Part shown: positions 47,727 through 59,404 of the stretch, in pieces
Position numbering within the stretch: position 1 is the first letter of the stretch
Layout: every line of letters begins with the position of its first letter
From: Hermetia illucens
Lineage: Eukaryota > Arthropoda > Insecta > Diptera > Stratiomyidae
DNA length: 64,000 nucleotides
Direction: 5' to 3'
Assembly (NCBI RefSeq): GCF_905115235.1
Contig: NC_051852.1
Location: forward strand, 35,165,199 to 35,229,198
Translations under genes and position numbers: made by a program
The notes under the pieces: generated by a model
The model's database searches: none
Told to the model about the DNA's origin: nothing
What the model saw: only the letters and a program-made list of their open reading frames with translations

Positions 47727-48392
47727 TCAAGACATAGATTTCTTGACCTTATTCAAGGCTTCAGACAACTTCCCTGCTACCTTAGGCATTTCCCTGGTAA
47801 AGGCTTTCCATGGGTTGTTGTCTTCCAGAGACTTTTGTTGCGGTTTTACGATCTTCCGATGCATGCCATTTGACATCTGCGTAGCTGTTGACGTCGTCCT
47901 CGATCTTTTCGAAACCTCCTTCGTAGACTCTTCAAATTTGACCCTACACGATTTTCCACCGGCAGGATTGCTAATGGATGGAGCTTTATCAAATGCTTCC
48001 ATATTTACCTTATTCAAGGCGGTGTTGATCTTGGCTGCAGTTTCAGACAATTTCCCTGCTACCTTAGGCATTTCCCTGGTAAAGGCTTTCCATGGGTTGT
48101 TGTCTTCCAGAGACTTTTGTTGCGGTTTCACGATCTTCCGATGCACTCCATTTGATATCTGCGTTGCTGTTGACGTCGTCCTCGATCTCTTCGGAACCTC
48201 CTTCGTAGACTCTTCAAGTTTGCCCCTGCACCATTTTTCACCGGTAGGATTGCTATTGGATAGAGCTTTATCAAATGCTTCCATATTTGATGGACTCATT
48301 CTACGGATCTCCTCGTCACTGAACAAGACAATAAATATCTCGTCAATTTCACCTTCCTCAGAAGCGGGATTCTTTCCTTTATTTTGAGCCAT
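47727..48392 (-). CDS. Unidentified 221-aa protein built from a tandem duplication
   Basis: An uninterrupted single-exon frame starts at the ATG of TTGAAAATGGCT (48390-48392). Residues 1-35 are unique and acidic (ASEEGEIDEIF). Residues 36-129 and 130-221 are two copies of one ~90-residue unit, each starting NMEAFDKA and containing TKEV.KRSRTTSTATQ, RKIVKPQQKSLEDNNPWKAF and TREMPKVAGKLSE. Copy 2 lacks seven residues near its end. The protein is basic, polar, probably disordered, and has no membrane segment or known domain. A canonical TATA box and initiator lie just upstream (48456-48489), supporting a real transcription unit. Neither copy has gained a stop. I cannot name it. It could be a lineage-restricted gene or a domesticated gag-like ORF1 of a LINE. 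The opposite strand is also open over this length, which tempers confidence. Confidence 0.6.
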   Translation of the reverse strand: MAQNKGKNPASEEGEIDEIFIVLFSDEEIRRMSPSNMEAFDKALSNSNPTGEKWCRGKLEESTKEVPKRSRTTSTATQISNGVHRKIVKPQQKSLEDNNPWKAFTREMPKVAGKLSETAAKINTALNKVNMEAFDKAPSISNPAGGKSCRVKFEESTKEVSKRSRTTSTATQMSNGMHRKIVKPQQKSLEDNNPWKAFTREMPKVAGKLSEALNKVKKSMS

Positions 48393-48455
48393 TTTCAACG
48401 TTCGTTCAAGTGAGTATTATATGAGTTGATGATGATGATGATAACAAGCAGATGT

Positions 48456-48489
48456 ACTGAATCAATTGGCACTTCATTTGGCTTTTATA
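48456..48489 (-). promoter_or_regulatory. TATA box and initiator of the duplicated-unit gene
   Basis: On the minus strand, TATAAAAG lies at 48489-48482 and TCAGT at 48460-48456. The A of TCAGT (48458) is 31 bases from the first T of the TATA box, the standard spacing in insects, where TCAGT is the common initiator. The predicted leader is 65 bases and includes a TCATCATCATCATCA run. Confidence 0.65.
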
Positions 48490-48804
48490 CTATTTGACCC
48501 AGTTATTATAATTAGATTATTATGTATGTAAAAATTATAACATCCGCGCCAAAATGCTATAATTATTATATCCGGGTAAGAAACGCTGGAATCAAATGGT
48601 AGGCATTCTCAAAAAATTGAGAAAGACAAGTTGAAAAGAGTTCAATTTATTTGGATAATATGGAATTGCCGTACTAATTTTTTCATCTACCTGGAGGGCC
48701 CATTTTTTTAGGAAATATACATTTTTTAACCAAGTCTCGATTATGCGCGGTTGTTCAAGGGGAAACATCGTGAGAAGCATCGCCCTCTTTACATTGCATT
48801 TCTG

Positions 48805-49700
48805 CATCTATAGAAAGCGTTTGACCGTGTGCTACACGACCTTGTCTGGAATGCTCTACGACAACACTTAGTGCCAGAAGAACTCATGCGCTGGATTCAA
48901 TTGCTCTACCACGATCCGAAAGTTCAAAGTGTGGCGGGTGCATCAAAACTGCTACATGTCTCTGTTGGTGATCATCAAGGTAGCGCCCTCTCACCACTCC
49001 TCTTTATTCTTGTTATGGATACCGTCACATGGGACATCCAACGTTCAGCGTCCTACTCACTGCTTTATGCAGATGATGTTTTCCTAACATCTAATAGCAA
49101 AAATGATCTCGAGCAACTTGTCCCAAAAAAGGAACGATCGCGTCATGCAACACGGTCTCAGATTGCATCTGAATAAAACTGAATTTTTAACGACCGATCC
49201 CCATGAAACAGGCAGAACTGAACGATTCAAATACCTCGGGTCAACGCTATCAGCCAATGGAGAACTGCGCTATGAAATTACTTCACACATTATTCTTTGT
49301 GATCGACATACAAACGAACGTCTCAAACTTAAAATTTACCTCAATGTCGTCCGTCCAGTTGCTCTCTATGGTTATGAGTGTTGGCAGACTATAAAAGACA
49401 ATGAACGGCGTCTTGCGGTAATGGAGACGAAGATGTGGAAAAATACCGAGAGAGGCGTCTTCGATGGTATGATTACGTAGTTCGCGCTAATGAGAATTCA
49501 CTTGCCAAGATTGGTCTGAGCATCAAAGTCGATGGTAAGCGACCAAAAGGATGGCCGAAACAACGGTGGCTTGATACGCTGGATGGGGATTTAAAAGCCT
49601 TGAGATTGCATCCAGATCAGGGACTTGATAAAATAAAATGGCGAAACCGATCACGGATTTGATAAAATCAAATGGAACAAAGGCTGAAGAAAAGAAGAAC
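48805..49700 (+). mobile_element. RTE-type LINE of a second family, 3' half
   Basis: Reverse transcriptase begins at AFDRVLHDLVWNALRQH, with HQGSALSPLLFILVMD and LLYADDVFL (active site near 49065). It continues in other frames: [79 protein letters not shown] and RPKGWPKQRWLDTLDGDLKA. The 3' end carries GGAACAAAGGCTGAAGAAAA. The wording matches RTE-type elements common in insects and is distinct from the ATG-tailed RTE family here. The copy is 5'-truncated with several frame breaks and is inactive. Small relatives lie at 27530, 29860, 30480, 31600 and 55655. Confidence 0.82.
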
Positions 49701-50650
49701 TCCACATTCTGTTGTAATAAAACGCGAGGTTATGGTTAATAAATCTATTCTTACTCGTGGAGTTATTTCAATACAGGATCAATTTCTAGTCCGCACTTAC
49801 TTAAGTAGGTCATTATTGTTCAGTCGGCATTTCCGCTACACAGTGCATTCCACTGATATCGCTATCCAATAATGTAAACTGATATTGATATCCCACGAAT
49901 GTAGTGTAAACATAATCTCAGATTTTCTATTATAAAGTTTGCTTATTAAACAAGGCGACAAGCTTCTGAAGTAGGAAGATTCACGCCATTAAGTGGATTT
50001 ATAGATAAACGAAGATAGAGCATCACTGCTTGGAATCAGGAACTGAACGACGGGATCGAAGGATGGAGACTCTGGAAGGCAGTGTGTTCTGAATGCCAAG
50101 GGCGGAAACTACTGTAGAGCCCCAACGAAGAGAAGGTAAGAAAATATTTCACCGTAAAAGACTGCGAATTAATAACCTTGAGGAGGTAGTAGGACGGAAA
50201 CAAGCTGTTAATTTATAATTAGTTTCTTGATTCAGAAAGAAAGAAGACAAATTGTGAATAAAGGTATCAGAAAAATATTGTAATGCACCGGAACCTGGAG
50301 CAGGCCAATAGACGGTCGTTAAAGCAATGGACGCTATAGATTAATCCCATGCACCCTGAGGAATCCTTCGAAGGTACATGTTTATGGAAGTATCTTCATC
50401 AAAACTTTCAACTCTAGCGAAATGGGGGATATGGAATTAGCAGAATCGGCGGAAAAGCAGTGGACTTGGATAAAACTCCGATAGTTAGGGAAATTGTCAA
50501 ACTAACAAACCTATTCTTTTTTTTTGAAAACAAACTTTGTGTAAATGGTATAAATATTGAAACAATTATACTTTCGAATCTATTTGTATATATACCTTCA
50601 TTTTATCTACTCTAACATAAAGTTGTTATTTAAAAACCATAAGCAATGCA
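49701..50650. other. No recognisable gene
   Basis: Spacer between a LINE end and the U11-48K 3' end. It may include the 3' UTR of U11-48K, but I see no canonical AATAAA close to the stop. Nothing else is visible. Confidence 0.4.
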
Positions 50651-50654
50651 ACCA

Positions 50655-53600
50655 TCAACGACGGTGCTTATACCTCTCAGGACTAATACATTTATGTTTT
50701 TTATGCTTATGTGTTTTTCTTTCACGCTTGTAATCTTCATGACGTGATGGTTTTGATGACCTTTCTGTTGATTTTCTAAACTCCCCTGACCTCATACGAT
50801 TTCTATCACTTGTACTAGAATTTGTCTCACCTTCAATATACTGCGATAAAGCACTCATCTGCAAATCAATCAAATTTCTCAGTTCGGCTACATAAGATTG
50901 AGGTGCGCCAGTACGATATCGTGCTGTTCGACGTTTAGCATTCCGTTTTTGTGCTACAATTTCTGCAAAGGTCATTTCCTTTTTCGAACCACCTTCATCG
51001 GGGCGAATCCTAATGGTAGAATCCAACAAAAATTTGCAATTTATTTCTGCGATACAGTTTATATATATATAGATGCATGCCAACATTATAGTTAATGATT
51101 TGTACTTACATGATTGATATCTCAGGTTCAGTAAGTTTCCCAGTTTTCTCGATACAGTATTCATAGAGAGCTAGCTTTTGTTCAGCGGTTAATATTTCTT
51201 CTATGGTATTTAATGAAGGAGAATATATGCCTTTCTTCTTCAACAGATCATTAACCATTTCAGATTCTAGGAGGAAATAAAAGAATTGCATATGATTTGA
51301 ATTCAATGACGTATAATTCACGCATATTTTACCCAAGAAGACTGAATGATTCCCAGCAGTTGAACACTCATATTCGCCATCTGATTTAATCTTTTTGGGT
51401 GAGTTTCCGCCCTGCAAACACAAGTTTTATTATTTTTTACTGTCGCACGAGTGATGAATTCTACAAATTCAGTACTACGAGAACCGACTAGAAACCGCTC
51501 ATTCTTTCTAAGAAAACACACACATTGTGTAAAGTCCCATAGATTGCTTTTTGAATTCGTTACGATCTATGCTTCAGGCCGTTAGGTCACCGCTACTTCT
51601 GGATCCTGCGGCTCAGACATGAGTGGTTGCTCCTCTAACTCTGGCGAGACCTCAGTATAGATTCAACCGTTGCAAGATGCTTTCTATAAATACAGTTTCG
51701 CCTAAGGAGATATCTACTATATTCTGAACAACCGAGCAATGTCTAAGGGTCTCAGGTGCAGTTTGGGAAATTTCATGCATAATTAGCTGCAACTAATAAT
51801 TTATTTTACATATATATGTTATGCCGCATTAAAATAATGACTTCTCGCTTCCCAACTAAAAATCTACTTAAACTTGTTACAATGAGGTTCCAGCGTTGCA
51901 TCACTTTGGCACCAACACGATCACCAAGACTGTCAACCAACCACGACTGTGACGACTGTGCGAGATAATATATGGAACCGGACGGCATGTGCTGGAGCTT
52001 CGGCGAGGTGTGGGCTGAAAATTTAATCACGTGCATTGACTCAAGAGTCAACAAAACAAAACCCACCCGGGATAAGCTACTCTAATAGAGACGTGAAGTC
52101 TCGAGGCGGAGTGATATCACCAGAGATTTCAATCCCAAAGGAGTTAAAATGCCTAACGGCCTGATAGGAGAGAGGACTAACTCACAAAAACCTAACGCGC
52201 GAGGAATGGACGGGGAAGCATCAGCTCTGTGCCGATTCGGACATCTACGCGACGAGCAACCGCGTTTTCCTTTCTTCTCGAGGAGGCCACATGATATGGT
52301 GGCCCTGCGACGGCCCACCCCAACCCAACCGTTCACCCCCTGCCGCTTCAAACATAATGGAGGGAACCCTAATTAAATGGGAGGATCGACGCTTCCCGGG
52401 AGAGGATTAGAAAGCAATAAGAAATCTGGAACTCAAAACATTATAATAATTATTTCTTCTATGTGAACTAAGGCAAAAAAAAATTTCTTTTGCCAAAATA
52501 AAACACTAAATAAAACCTTCAAATCCATCCAGATGGCAAAAAAAAACTTTCTTAGACTAGAAATTTGTAGGTGTTTCGTTAAATTATGTTTAAATCTGTA
52601 GTTTTCTTCCTTCCAGATACTTTGATTACTTCAGCCGCAAAAGAGAAGGAACTACATGTTTGCCTGTGAGAACCTTCTCCTCAGCCTCTACCAGGAAAAG
52701 CAGAAGAACGGGAAGCTGGTGATGTGGACGCAACTGATCTATTTCCGGTACGTGGAAACAGATCCCTGCATGCCATACACCGTGAACCTGGGAGGGCTTC
52801 CTGCCGATGACAATGGAAGGCACTGCGAAAGAAGACAAAGTTTCTTCGGAATGAGGAGATGGGCGTTACTACACCACCAAGTGTAACGATGTCCAGAGAA
52901 ATTGGACGCAAGAAAGCGGAACTTTCGGCGAAAAATGAGGCCAAGCTAGCAACCCCGGCGAGATCCACAGAGAACGCAGCAGACTTTCCAGTTAATGGCG
53001 GTTCATATTAGTCATATTAGACTAAACTTATGTCCACAAACATAAGAGTTAGTCAAATTAACCTACAGCACGGTAAAGCCTCTTCTTATTTACTGGCGAC
53101 AAGGCTGGCAAAGTTACAGGACTGCCCCTATATATTTTTGGTTCAAGAGCCATGGATTCGTTTTAACAAAATCTGTGGTGTTGGATCAGTCAATCTTCTT
53201 CGATGAAAGATCCTCGAAACCGAGGGCCTGCGTTCTGATGTCAAAATTATTAGAGTTAACCATGCTGAGTTAATTCTCTTCCTAGTAACTTGTTGCGATC
53301 AACTTACAATACCAGGTTAATGGTGAGAGGGGAAACGTCATAGTTGCCTCTGCTTTCTTACCCGTACCCCCTTACTCAAGAACTAAGGGATCTGGTAGTG
53401 TATGCAGAATTAAATGGCCTTGAACTCCTAATAGTTAGATGCGAACGCTCAACATATTTGTTGGGACAGCAGCAAATGCAATCTTAGAGGAGGGAAGCTG
53501 TTTCATTTTATCACTTCAGCTGATCTGATGACGTAGGGTGCGCCCCTACGGTCGTGGGCCAGGAAAAAGTGAAGTAATTGACCTAATAATCTGCACTTCA

Positions 53601-56262
53601 AAGTTGTTAGCGTTGATTCGAGACTGGAGAGTGCTAGATGAAGTCTCACTCTAAGGTCACCGCTACTTAGAATTTAGTCTGACTATTGCAGGCGAACAGT
53701 TTTTAATACAAAGACGGAATCCTATGGCAGAAGGTTAAGGTGCTCTTCATACCTAAGCCTGAGAAAGATGACTATTCAAATCTAAAGCGCTTCAGGCACA
53801 CCAGCTTAACATCATTTTCGCTGAAATGTCTGGAGAGACTGGTTAAACATCACATTTGCGAGAAAGCGCTGAGGTCGCTACCGCCACCTCTGTGGAGTAT
53901 GTTAATCGACTCACTACTATGCAAATTGCCAAATCTGCCAATACACGCTCAAGCTTATGCGAATGACGTGACTGTGCTAGTTGTTGGTCGAGATCTCGGA
54001 ACGTTGTGTAGATATACACAACGAGCCGTTAATTTCATTGACAGTTGGTGTCTCAGGCATGGACTTTCAGTAAATCTAAATAAAACCACAATAGTATTAT
54101 TTACAAAAAAGAAGAAACTGAATGATCTTTGCCTTCCAGAGATGAGGAGCAAAACCCTTCAACTCTCCGAAGAAAAGAAATATCTGGGAGTTATTCTAGG
54201 CAAGAAGCTTCTTTGGAACAAAAATGTAGAGATACAAATGAAACAAGCTCTCACAACTTATAGACTGTGTAGGCGGACCTTTGCCTCGACATGGGGATTT
54301 AGGCCTCAGGTAGTAATGCGATTATATTCTGTTATCATTAGGCCGATGTTTGCTTATGCATCCGTAGTGTGGTGGGTTAAGGTGAAACTAACAAATTTTC
54401 GCTATAAACTAACCACATTGTAAAGAACTGTGTGTCTGGGTATCACCGGCGCCATGAGCACCACATCCGGCGCAGCTCTGAATGCATTACTCAATTTGCA
54501 GCCCTTGGATTTGTTTATTCAGAGCACTGCAATGAGAGCGGCTCATAGACTAATTCGATTAGATCTATGGGAAAATAGCGGGCATGGGGGCAGATAGCAT
54601 TAGAAGAGTTATTGGGAGAACTGTATCCAGTTTTCGCAATGCCTCTGACTCTCGGATCACCATATATCGGTTTGGTAGAAAATATGAAGTTATCTTGAAA
54701 TGGAGGGAAAACTGAGGCGACCCAGAAGAATGCGTGTCAGGATATAACCACTCAAAAACAGAACAGGGTTCTGGAGCAGGAGTCTACCTCTCGAATGTAA
54801 ACGAGAGGTGGCCTTTTCCCTTAGGACAATATACGGCGGTCTTTCAGGGTGAAGTGTATGCGATCCTAAGGGCGGCAACCTGGATGATTGACGAGCGGTA
54901 GAAGGGCAGGCGCATCGCAATCTGTAGCAATAGTCAAGCTGCATTAAGGGCGTTGAGCAGTGCTTTGATCACTTTAAAAGTCGCTCGGGAATGTAGAAAT
55001 CGATTGAACTCTGTTTCTAGATTCAATATGGCGAAATTACTCTAGGTACCCGGTCATTGTTGTGTAGAGCGACATGATATCTCGGATGCTTTAGCAAAAG
55101 CAATTTCCTCCCATTTCCGTACCGGAACCAGCATTGGGGTGTCAGTAGCATTGGCTAATGCTGCTATCAAAAATTGAGAACAAGCTTCCCATAAGGACAG
55201 GTGGCTAAACCTTAATCCAGCTAAACACACCAAATTTTTCCTGTCAGAATCAAACAAACATACTACAAAGTTTATCCTATCGAAACGCAGAAAAACTTGC
55301 AGAAGTATTGAAGGCATTCTGATAGGCCATAATTCACTAGCTGAGCATATGTTCAGAATTGGAGTTCTCAAAGTTGATACGTGTCCTTCCTGTAATGAGG
55401 AAGCGGGAGCCTTGCCCATCAGACATCAGATTTTTGTTGCTGATGTACTGCAACTGCAGCGGGTAGCACATTCACATTCACTAACGGAAATCCTGCCATG
55501 CATAAGCAAATCCGGGATATTTCGTTAGACGGGGGAATCCAGCACAATGAAACACTAGGGTTTGAGTGCTCAGAGACTTTGCCTCTCCCCCATCTTAAAC
55601 AAACATCGTGATCTGCGCTGAATATAAATAAAACAGTTTTTGACGGCCGCTTTCCGTGTCAGTGACAGCTAAGATTGGCCAGAACACCAAAGTTCTTGGA
55701 AAATATCCCAAAAGTAGACTGGAAAAGGAATGGTTGAGTACGGTAGATGATGATTTGTGTGCCTCGCACCTCCACCCAGAACAACTCTATCGCCAAGAAA
55801 AGTTGCAAACTCGATCTAGACGAACCGACTTTGCTACGGAATGAAACAAGAGATGAGGAAGAAAAAGAGGCCACAAACTCTTAGAGGAAATAATTCCGAG
55901 TCAGCAGGTTTAAAACTAGAGAAAAATAAAGCAAATCGTTATTGTTGCGCCTCGAGTACGTTTGTTAGCTAACCTTTTAAACGAAATGAAATTTGAAAAT
56001 GACCTTAATGATGCCTGCACGCAAGCAAGCGCAAAGAAGCTGAAATATTAAACATAAAAACTTGTACAACTTGGACTATAAGAAAGTATCTATCTCCCTA
56101 CAAAGTAGTAGAATAGGAGTTTCAGATTCGGATTACCTTTAGCGTTGTTTCTGCATCCCATCCTAACTGCTCAAGAGTGGAAGCTACTTTCTGCTTACTT
56201 TCGACAATAAATTCATGCAATTCCTGTAAAACACTATCTCGTCCTGTTGTTTCCATAGCCAT
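50655..56262 (-). CDS. U11-48K (SNRNP48) homologue, 238 aa, four exons
   Basis: U11-48K is a protein of the U11/U12 di-snRNP that helps recognise 5' splice sites of U12-type introns. Exons: 56137-56262 (MAMETTGRDSVLQELHEF..., ending LGWDAETTLK|GTAATC), 51333-51411, 51110-51266 and 50655-51009. Phases agree throughout (0, 1, 2). The N terminus (LQELHEFIVES, then LEQLGWD) fits human LQEELNEFVES and SLGWD as I recall them. Exon 3 has LTAEQKLALYEYCIEKT. Exon 4 has MTFAEIVAQKRNAKRRTARY and SYVAELRNLIDLQM, close to the human YLEILAEVRDYKRRRQSY and SYTEVIRDVI segments. A Lys/Arg/His-rich tail follows (KTHKHKKHK). The CHHC zinc finger is odd: exon 2 offers CSTAGNH, but the next His and Cys are Asn and Lys in ungapped alignment. 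Either the finger is degenerate or an exon in the 4.7-kb, LINE-filled first intron has been missed. Start codon chosen for its GCCATGG context. Confidence 0.75.
51420..52605. other. U11-48K first intron, no recognised feature
   Basis: A minus-strand frame at 51806-52066 contains HTSPKLQHMPSGSIYYLAQS but I cannot assign it. I searched this segment for a zinc-finger exon pattern (CPY.....H on the minus strand) and did not find one. Confidence 0.35.
52610..55600 (+). mobile_element. LOA/R1-group LINE with RNase H, broken (copy 2)
   Basis: This is the same family as 15917-20445. ORF1 remnants lie at 52640-53000 (the match to copy 1 begins at the GAACGGGAAGCTGGTGA segment). The endonuclease starts near 53040 (IRVSQINLQHGKASSYLLAT region). 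Reverse transcriptase runs 53740-54420, with KDDYSNLKRFRHTSLTSFSL joined by an internal deletion to LPPPLWSMLIDSLLC, then AYANDVTVL where copy 1 has YADD. Thumb and RNase H follow at 54440-55060 (FQGEVYAILRAATWMI, SNSQAALRALSS), then a Cys/His end near 55390. The 3' end matches copy 1 (CGGGATATTTCGTTAGACGG). It lies in the first intron of U11-48K, opposite in orientation. Dead. Confidence 0.82.
55655..55835 (+). mobile_element. RTE-type LINE (second family), C-terminal fragment
   Basis: The plus strand reads AKIGQNTKVLGKYPKSRLEK then LSTVDDDLCASHLHPEQ, corresponding to SLAKIGL..., KRPKGWPKQRW and LDTLDGDLKALRLHPDQ of the element at 48805. It is diverged and truncated. Confidence 0.55.
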
Positions 56263-56341
56263 GGCTTTGCAGATATATTTCATTAAAACTAAGCGGCAAC
56301 TGATAGTCGACTGACCAGTAGTCCCTCTGCTGCCGACTTCT

Positions 56342-56566
56342 ATGTACGTTGCCAAACAAGGGCCACAAGCCGTAATTTTGCCACCAAACTCTAACAAAGC
56401 AGTAAAATTACAACCCAGCGAAACTATGTTTATAAACAAACAATTGTCATCTTTAATCTTCAAAACAGATACAGCGGAATCTATGGCACTGAACCTATCA
56501 CGTTTAGTTCAGAGGTGGAATATGCTTGAAGCTCAAAAAGCTATTGTAGGTTTGCGTCTCCTCTAG
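56342..56566 (+). CDS. Small open frame (74 aa) divergent from U11-48K
   Basis: The frame starts at an ATG (56342) 79 bp from the U11-48K start codon on the other strand and ends with TAG at 56566. An AATAAA signal follows at 56621-56626, 55 bases after the stop, as expected for a compact single-exon gene. The product begins MYVAKQGPQAVILPPNSNKA and has a likely helical C-terminal half (MALNLSRLVQRWNMLEAQKA). There is no signal peptide, membrane segment or known motif. I do not recognise it. The minus strand is also open here up to 56508 (upstream of the U11-48K start), so the frame could be a mirror of that sequence. The poly(A) signal and head-to-head arrangement are the main support. Confidence 0.45.
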   Translation: MYVAKQGPQAVILPPNSNKAVKLQPSETMFINKQLSSLIFKTDTAESMALNLSRLVQRWNMLEAQKAIVGLRLL

Positions 56567-56620
56567 AAACCATTTTCTTTCAAGAGACATCTATATGTTT
56601 CAAAACGAAACATTCAAACG

Positions 56621-56626
56621 AATAAA
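56621..56626 (+). terminator. AATAAA poly(A) signal
   Basis: Canonical hexamer 55 bases after the stop of the 74-aa frame. Single hexamers occur by chance in AT-rich DNA, so this is supportive rather than decisive. Confidence 0.45.
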
Positions 56627-56639
56627 AATGCAGAAGTCT

Positions 56640-57500
56640 CTGCGGAATTCTTGTCAGGGAAAAATTAAAATGAATTTATTGAACCACTTGCAATATGTTT
56701 GGCAGTTTTCTGTTTAAAATCCTTGGTACATTGAATTCTACGTATTCTGATTCATAATTAATAAAATATACTTAGTTAAATTTACTATTTATGGCGTGAT
56801 GAAAAATTACCTAATTTTGTTGAATGGTCGTCACCATGGCCTATGACAGCTTAATAAAACTTTTGATACAGCACAACATTTCTCGTAATTCCCAACGCCT
56901 CCGCACAATTGATGAATTATTTGTGGCAACATCAGGAAGCTATAATATTACCTCAAGTGGTCCAGTTTCTTGAGTATTTACTTTGAAATTAATTCTGTTG
57001 CGATATGATCGATATTGACCATTAAAAATAAATATCAACGAAGAAAGGTGGAAGAAATCATGCCTTTTAAAAAGGTATCCACGGTAAAACCTTCCAAACC
57101 TCTCTATTCTACAACTTCAAATGAAATTAACGAAATTCACAATAAAATAAAAATTTAATACTCAAAAAATTCCCTCAACATTCCATGTTTATTTTCTTGA
57201 AATTCAATCGATTCAACCGCGTCCATCACTATGATGCAATATTTTCCAGAATTTGCGTTTAATATAAAAATCAACCTAGGAAAGAGTTTTATTGAAGGCA
57301 ATGAAATCTGGAATCGTTTACATTGTTTTTCGCACAACACTTTAACATACCCTTAGCAGGAAAACTCTGTGTACAACTAATGTCATTTAGTTTTCAAAAG
57401 CGAAAAGGATCAAACATTTTCCAGATTTCGATTCGATTTTTGATTGCTGAACCAACAGCTCTTTCTTAACGAAAAGCTGCAGACGGAGAAGGATGAAAGG
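56640..57500. other. No recognisable gene
   Basis: AT-rich spacer. The frame at 57155-57340 (minus) has no recognisable domain. Confidence 0.4.
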
Positions 57501-59404
57501 CAGTCTCCTGCGCCTAAAAAACGGGACGAATTTTACCAACTGGTCCTCCAGGTTGGGGGTTGGGTAGGACTGACAACCCTACACGGAAAAGAGCTTGTTA
57601 CGAAGCCACAACATGAACCTCGGACTGGACGGATAATACAACGACGAATCCGGCAACGACAAAGAAATAACGATTTGCGCATTTTCTCATGGAACGTGCG
57701 CTCCCTGTACAGAGATGAAGCTGCTGAGCAGCTAGCCGATACCCTGTTCCAATATAGGGCTAATGTAACAGCGTTACAGGAGATACGTTGGACATGAACC
57801 GGTTTTGTGGAGAAAACTCACTCCACCATATATTATAGCGGCCATCCAGTAAACCATATGCTCGGAGTAGATTTCTTAGTTAGCCAAAAAATGAAACCTG
57901 CTATTATCGGCTTTGAAAATATAAGCGAACGGCTACGCACTCTACGCTTGCGAGGCAAATTTAGAAATATAAGCGAGAGAGAAGACTGCAGTCGGAGAAG
58001 GGTACCTTCTACGAGGCATTAGAACGAACCCTCGAAGCCTGCCCCAGATACGATATCAAAATCATACTTAGGGATTTTAACAGCCAAGTAGGGACGGAGC
58101 TCGTATACAGGCGATACGTTGGCTTCCATAGCTTACATCGAAAATATAAATGATAACGGACTGCGGATTATTCAATTAGCAGTGTCACACGAAATGATTG
58201 TTGAAAGTGCCTGGCTTGCGCGGAAAGCGGTCCACAGACAAACGTGGGTCTCTCCAGACAGGACCACTTTCAACGAACCTGACCACGTGCTGATCGAACG
58301 CCGCCACCTCTCAGCCTTCATGAATGTCAAAACATATAGGGGGTCAATATAGACTCAGATCACTATCTCGTTATGCCAATGGTGTTCCAAGCTCGAATAA
58401 CAACACCACCCAGAATCCCCTCTCACAATCAGGTGAGAGTTAACACTGAAGCCATCCACAACACAGCCGTCCGCAATACCTATAAAAGGGAAATGGATGC
58501 CGCAGTCAACAGAGATTCTGGAGATAAAGCACCAACAAATGATCTTCACAATCACCTGAAGAACGTTATCACTGATACGGCCACAAACATACTTGGCCCC
58601 AGCCACAAAAGGAGTCGGAACGGCGGGTTTGACGATAAATGTAAGCTAGCGACGGAACGGAAGAATACTGCATACCGAGTAATGTTGCATTCTCAAAGAA
58701 CGCGGGCACGCGCAGAGACTTATCACAAACTCCGGGGAGCGGAGACGGAAAAAGGAAGCCCGGGAGAACCAACAAGTCTGTGAACTCAAAATGTACAGGT
58801 AGCAACCGCACCAGGCGCGCAAGTTTTACCAACAATTCAGCAGGATGAAGCCTTACACACCTCCATGTTCATCCGGCGGAGTCAAGGAGGGAAATCTGAT
58901 TTCCAACAGAATGGGCATATTGGAGCGATAGGTTGAGTACTTTGATGAACTACTGAACAACCGGAACATCGGCGAATTGGAGGTCCCGCCAACTGAAGAC
59001 GATGCCATCACCAAGTATAGAAGAAACAGTCCGTGCAATTCATCGGCTTAAAAATCATAAGTCGCCAGGAGTCGATGGAATTACAGCCGAATTGGTTAAA
59101 TATGGAGGAGACCAATTACACCAAGTGGTTCATAAATTTGTGCTCAAGGTGTGGGACAGCGAATCAATGGCTGACGACTGCCTCATACATAAGAAGGGAG
59201 ATATCACACAGTGCAGTAATTATAGAGGTATCACGTTGCTGAGTACCATTTATAAGATATTCTCCGTTATCTTGCTAGGCCGGATAGCCCCATACTCCCA
59301 GAACATTATTGGCCCATACCAAAGAGGCTTCACTCCAGGCAAATCAGCAACAGATCAGATTTTCTCTTTGCGGCAAGCGATGGAAAAACTGTTGGAGTAT
59401 GGAA

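Noticed and set aside
47707-48387. Plus-strand 226-codon frame opposite the duplicated-unit gene
   Set aside because: The promoter, ATG context and polar composition all favour the minus strand. The plus frame is rich in Phe, Leu and Cys and has no promoter.
51267-51332. Reading the 66-base U11-48K intron 2 as coding sequence
   Set aside because: It is stop-free and in frame, but both ends are good splice sites, the content is AT-rich, and spliced sequence aligns better with the family.
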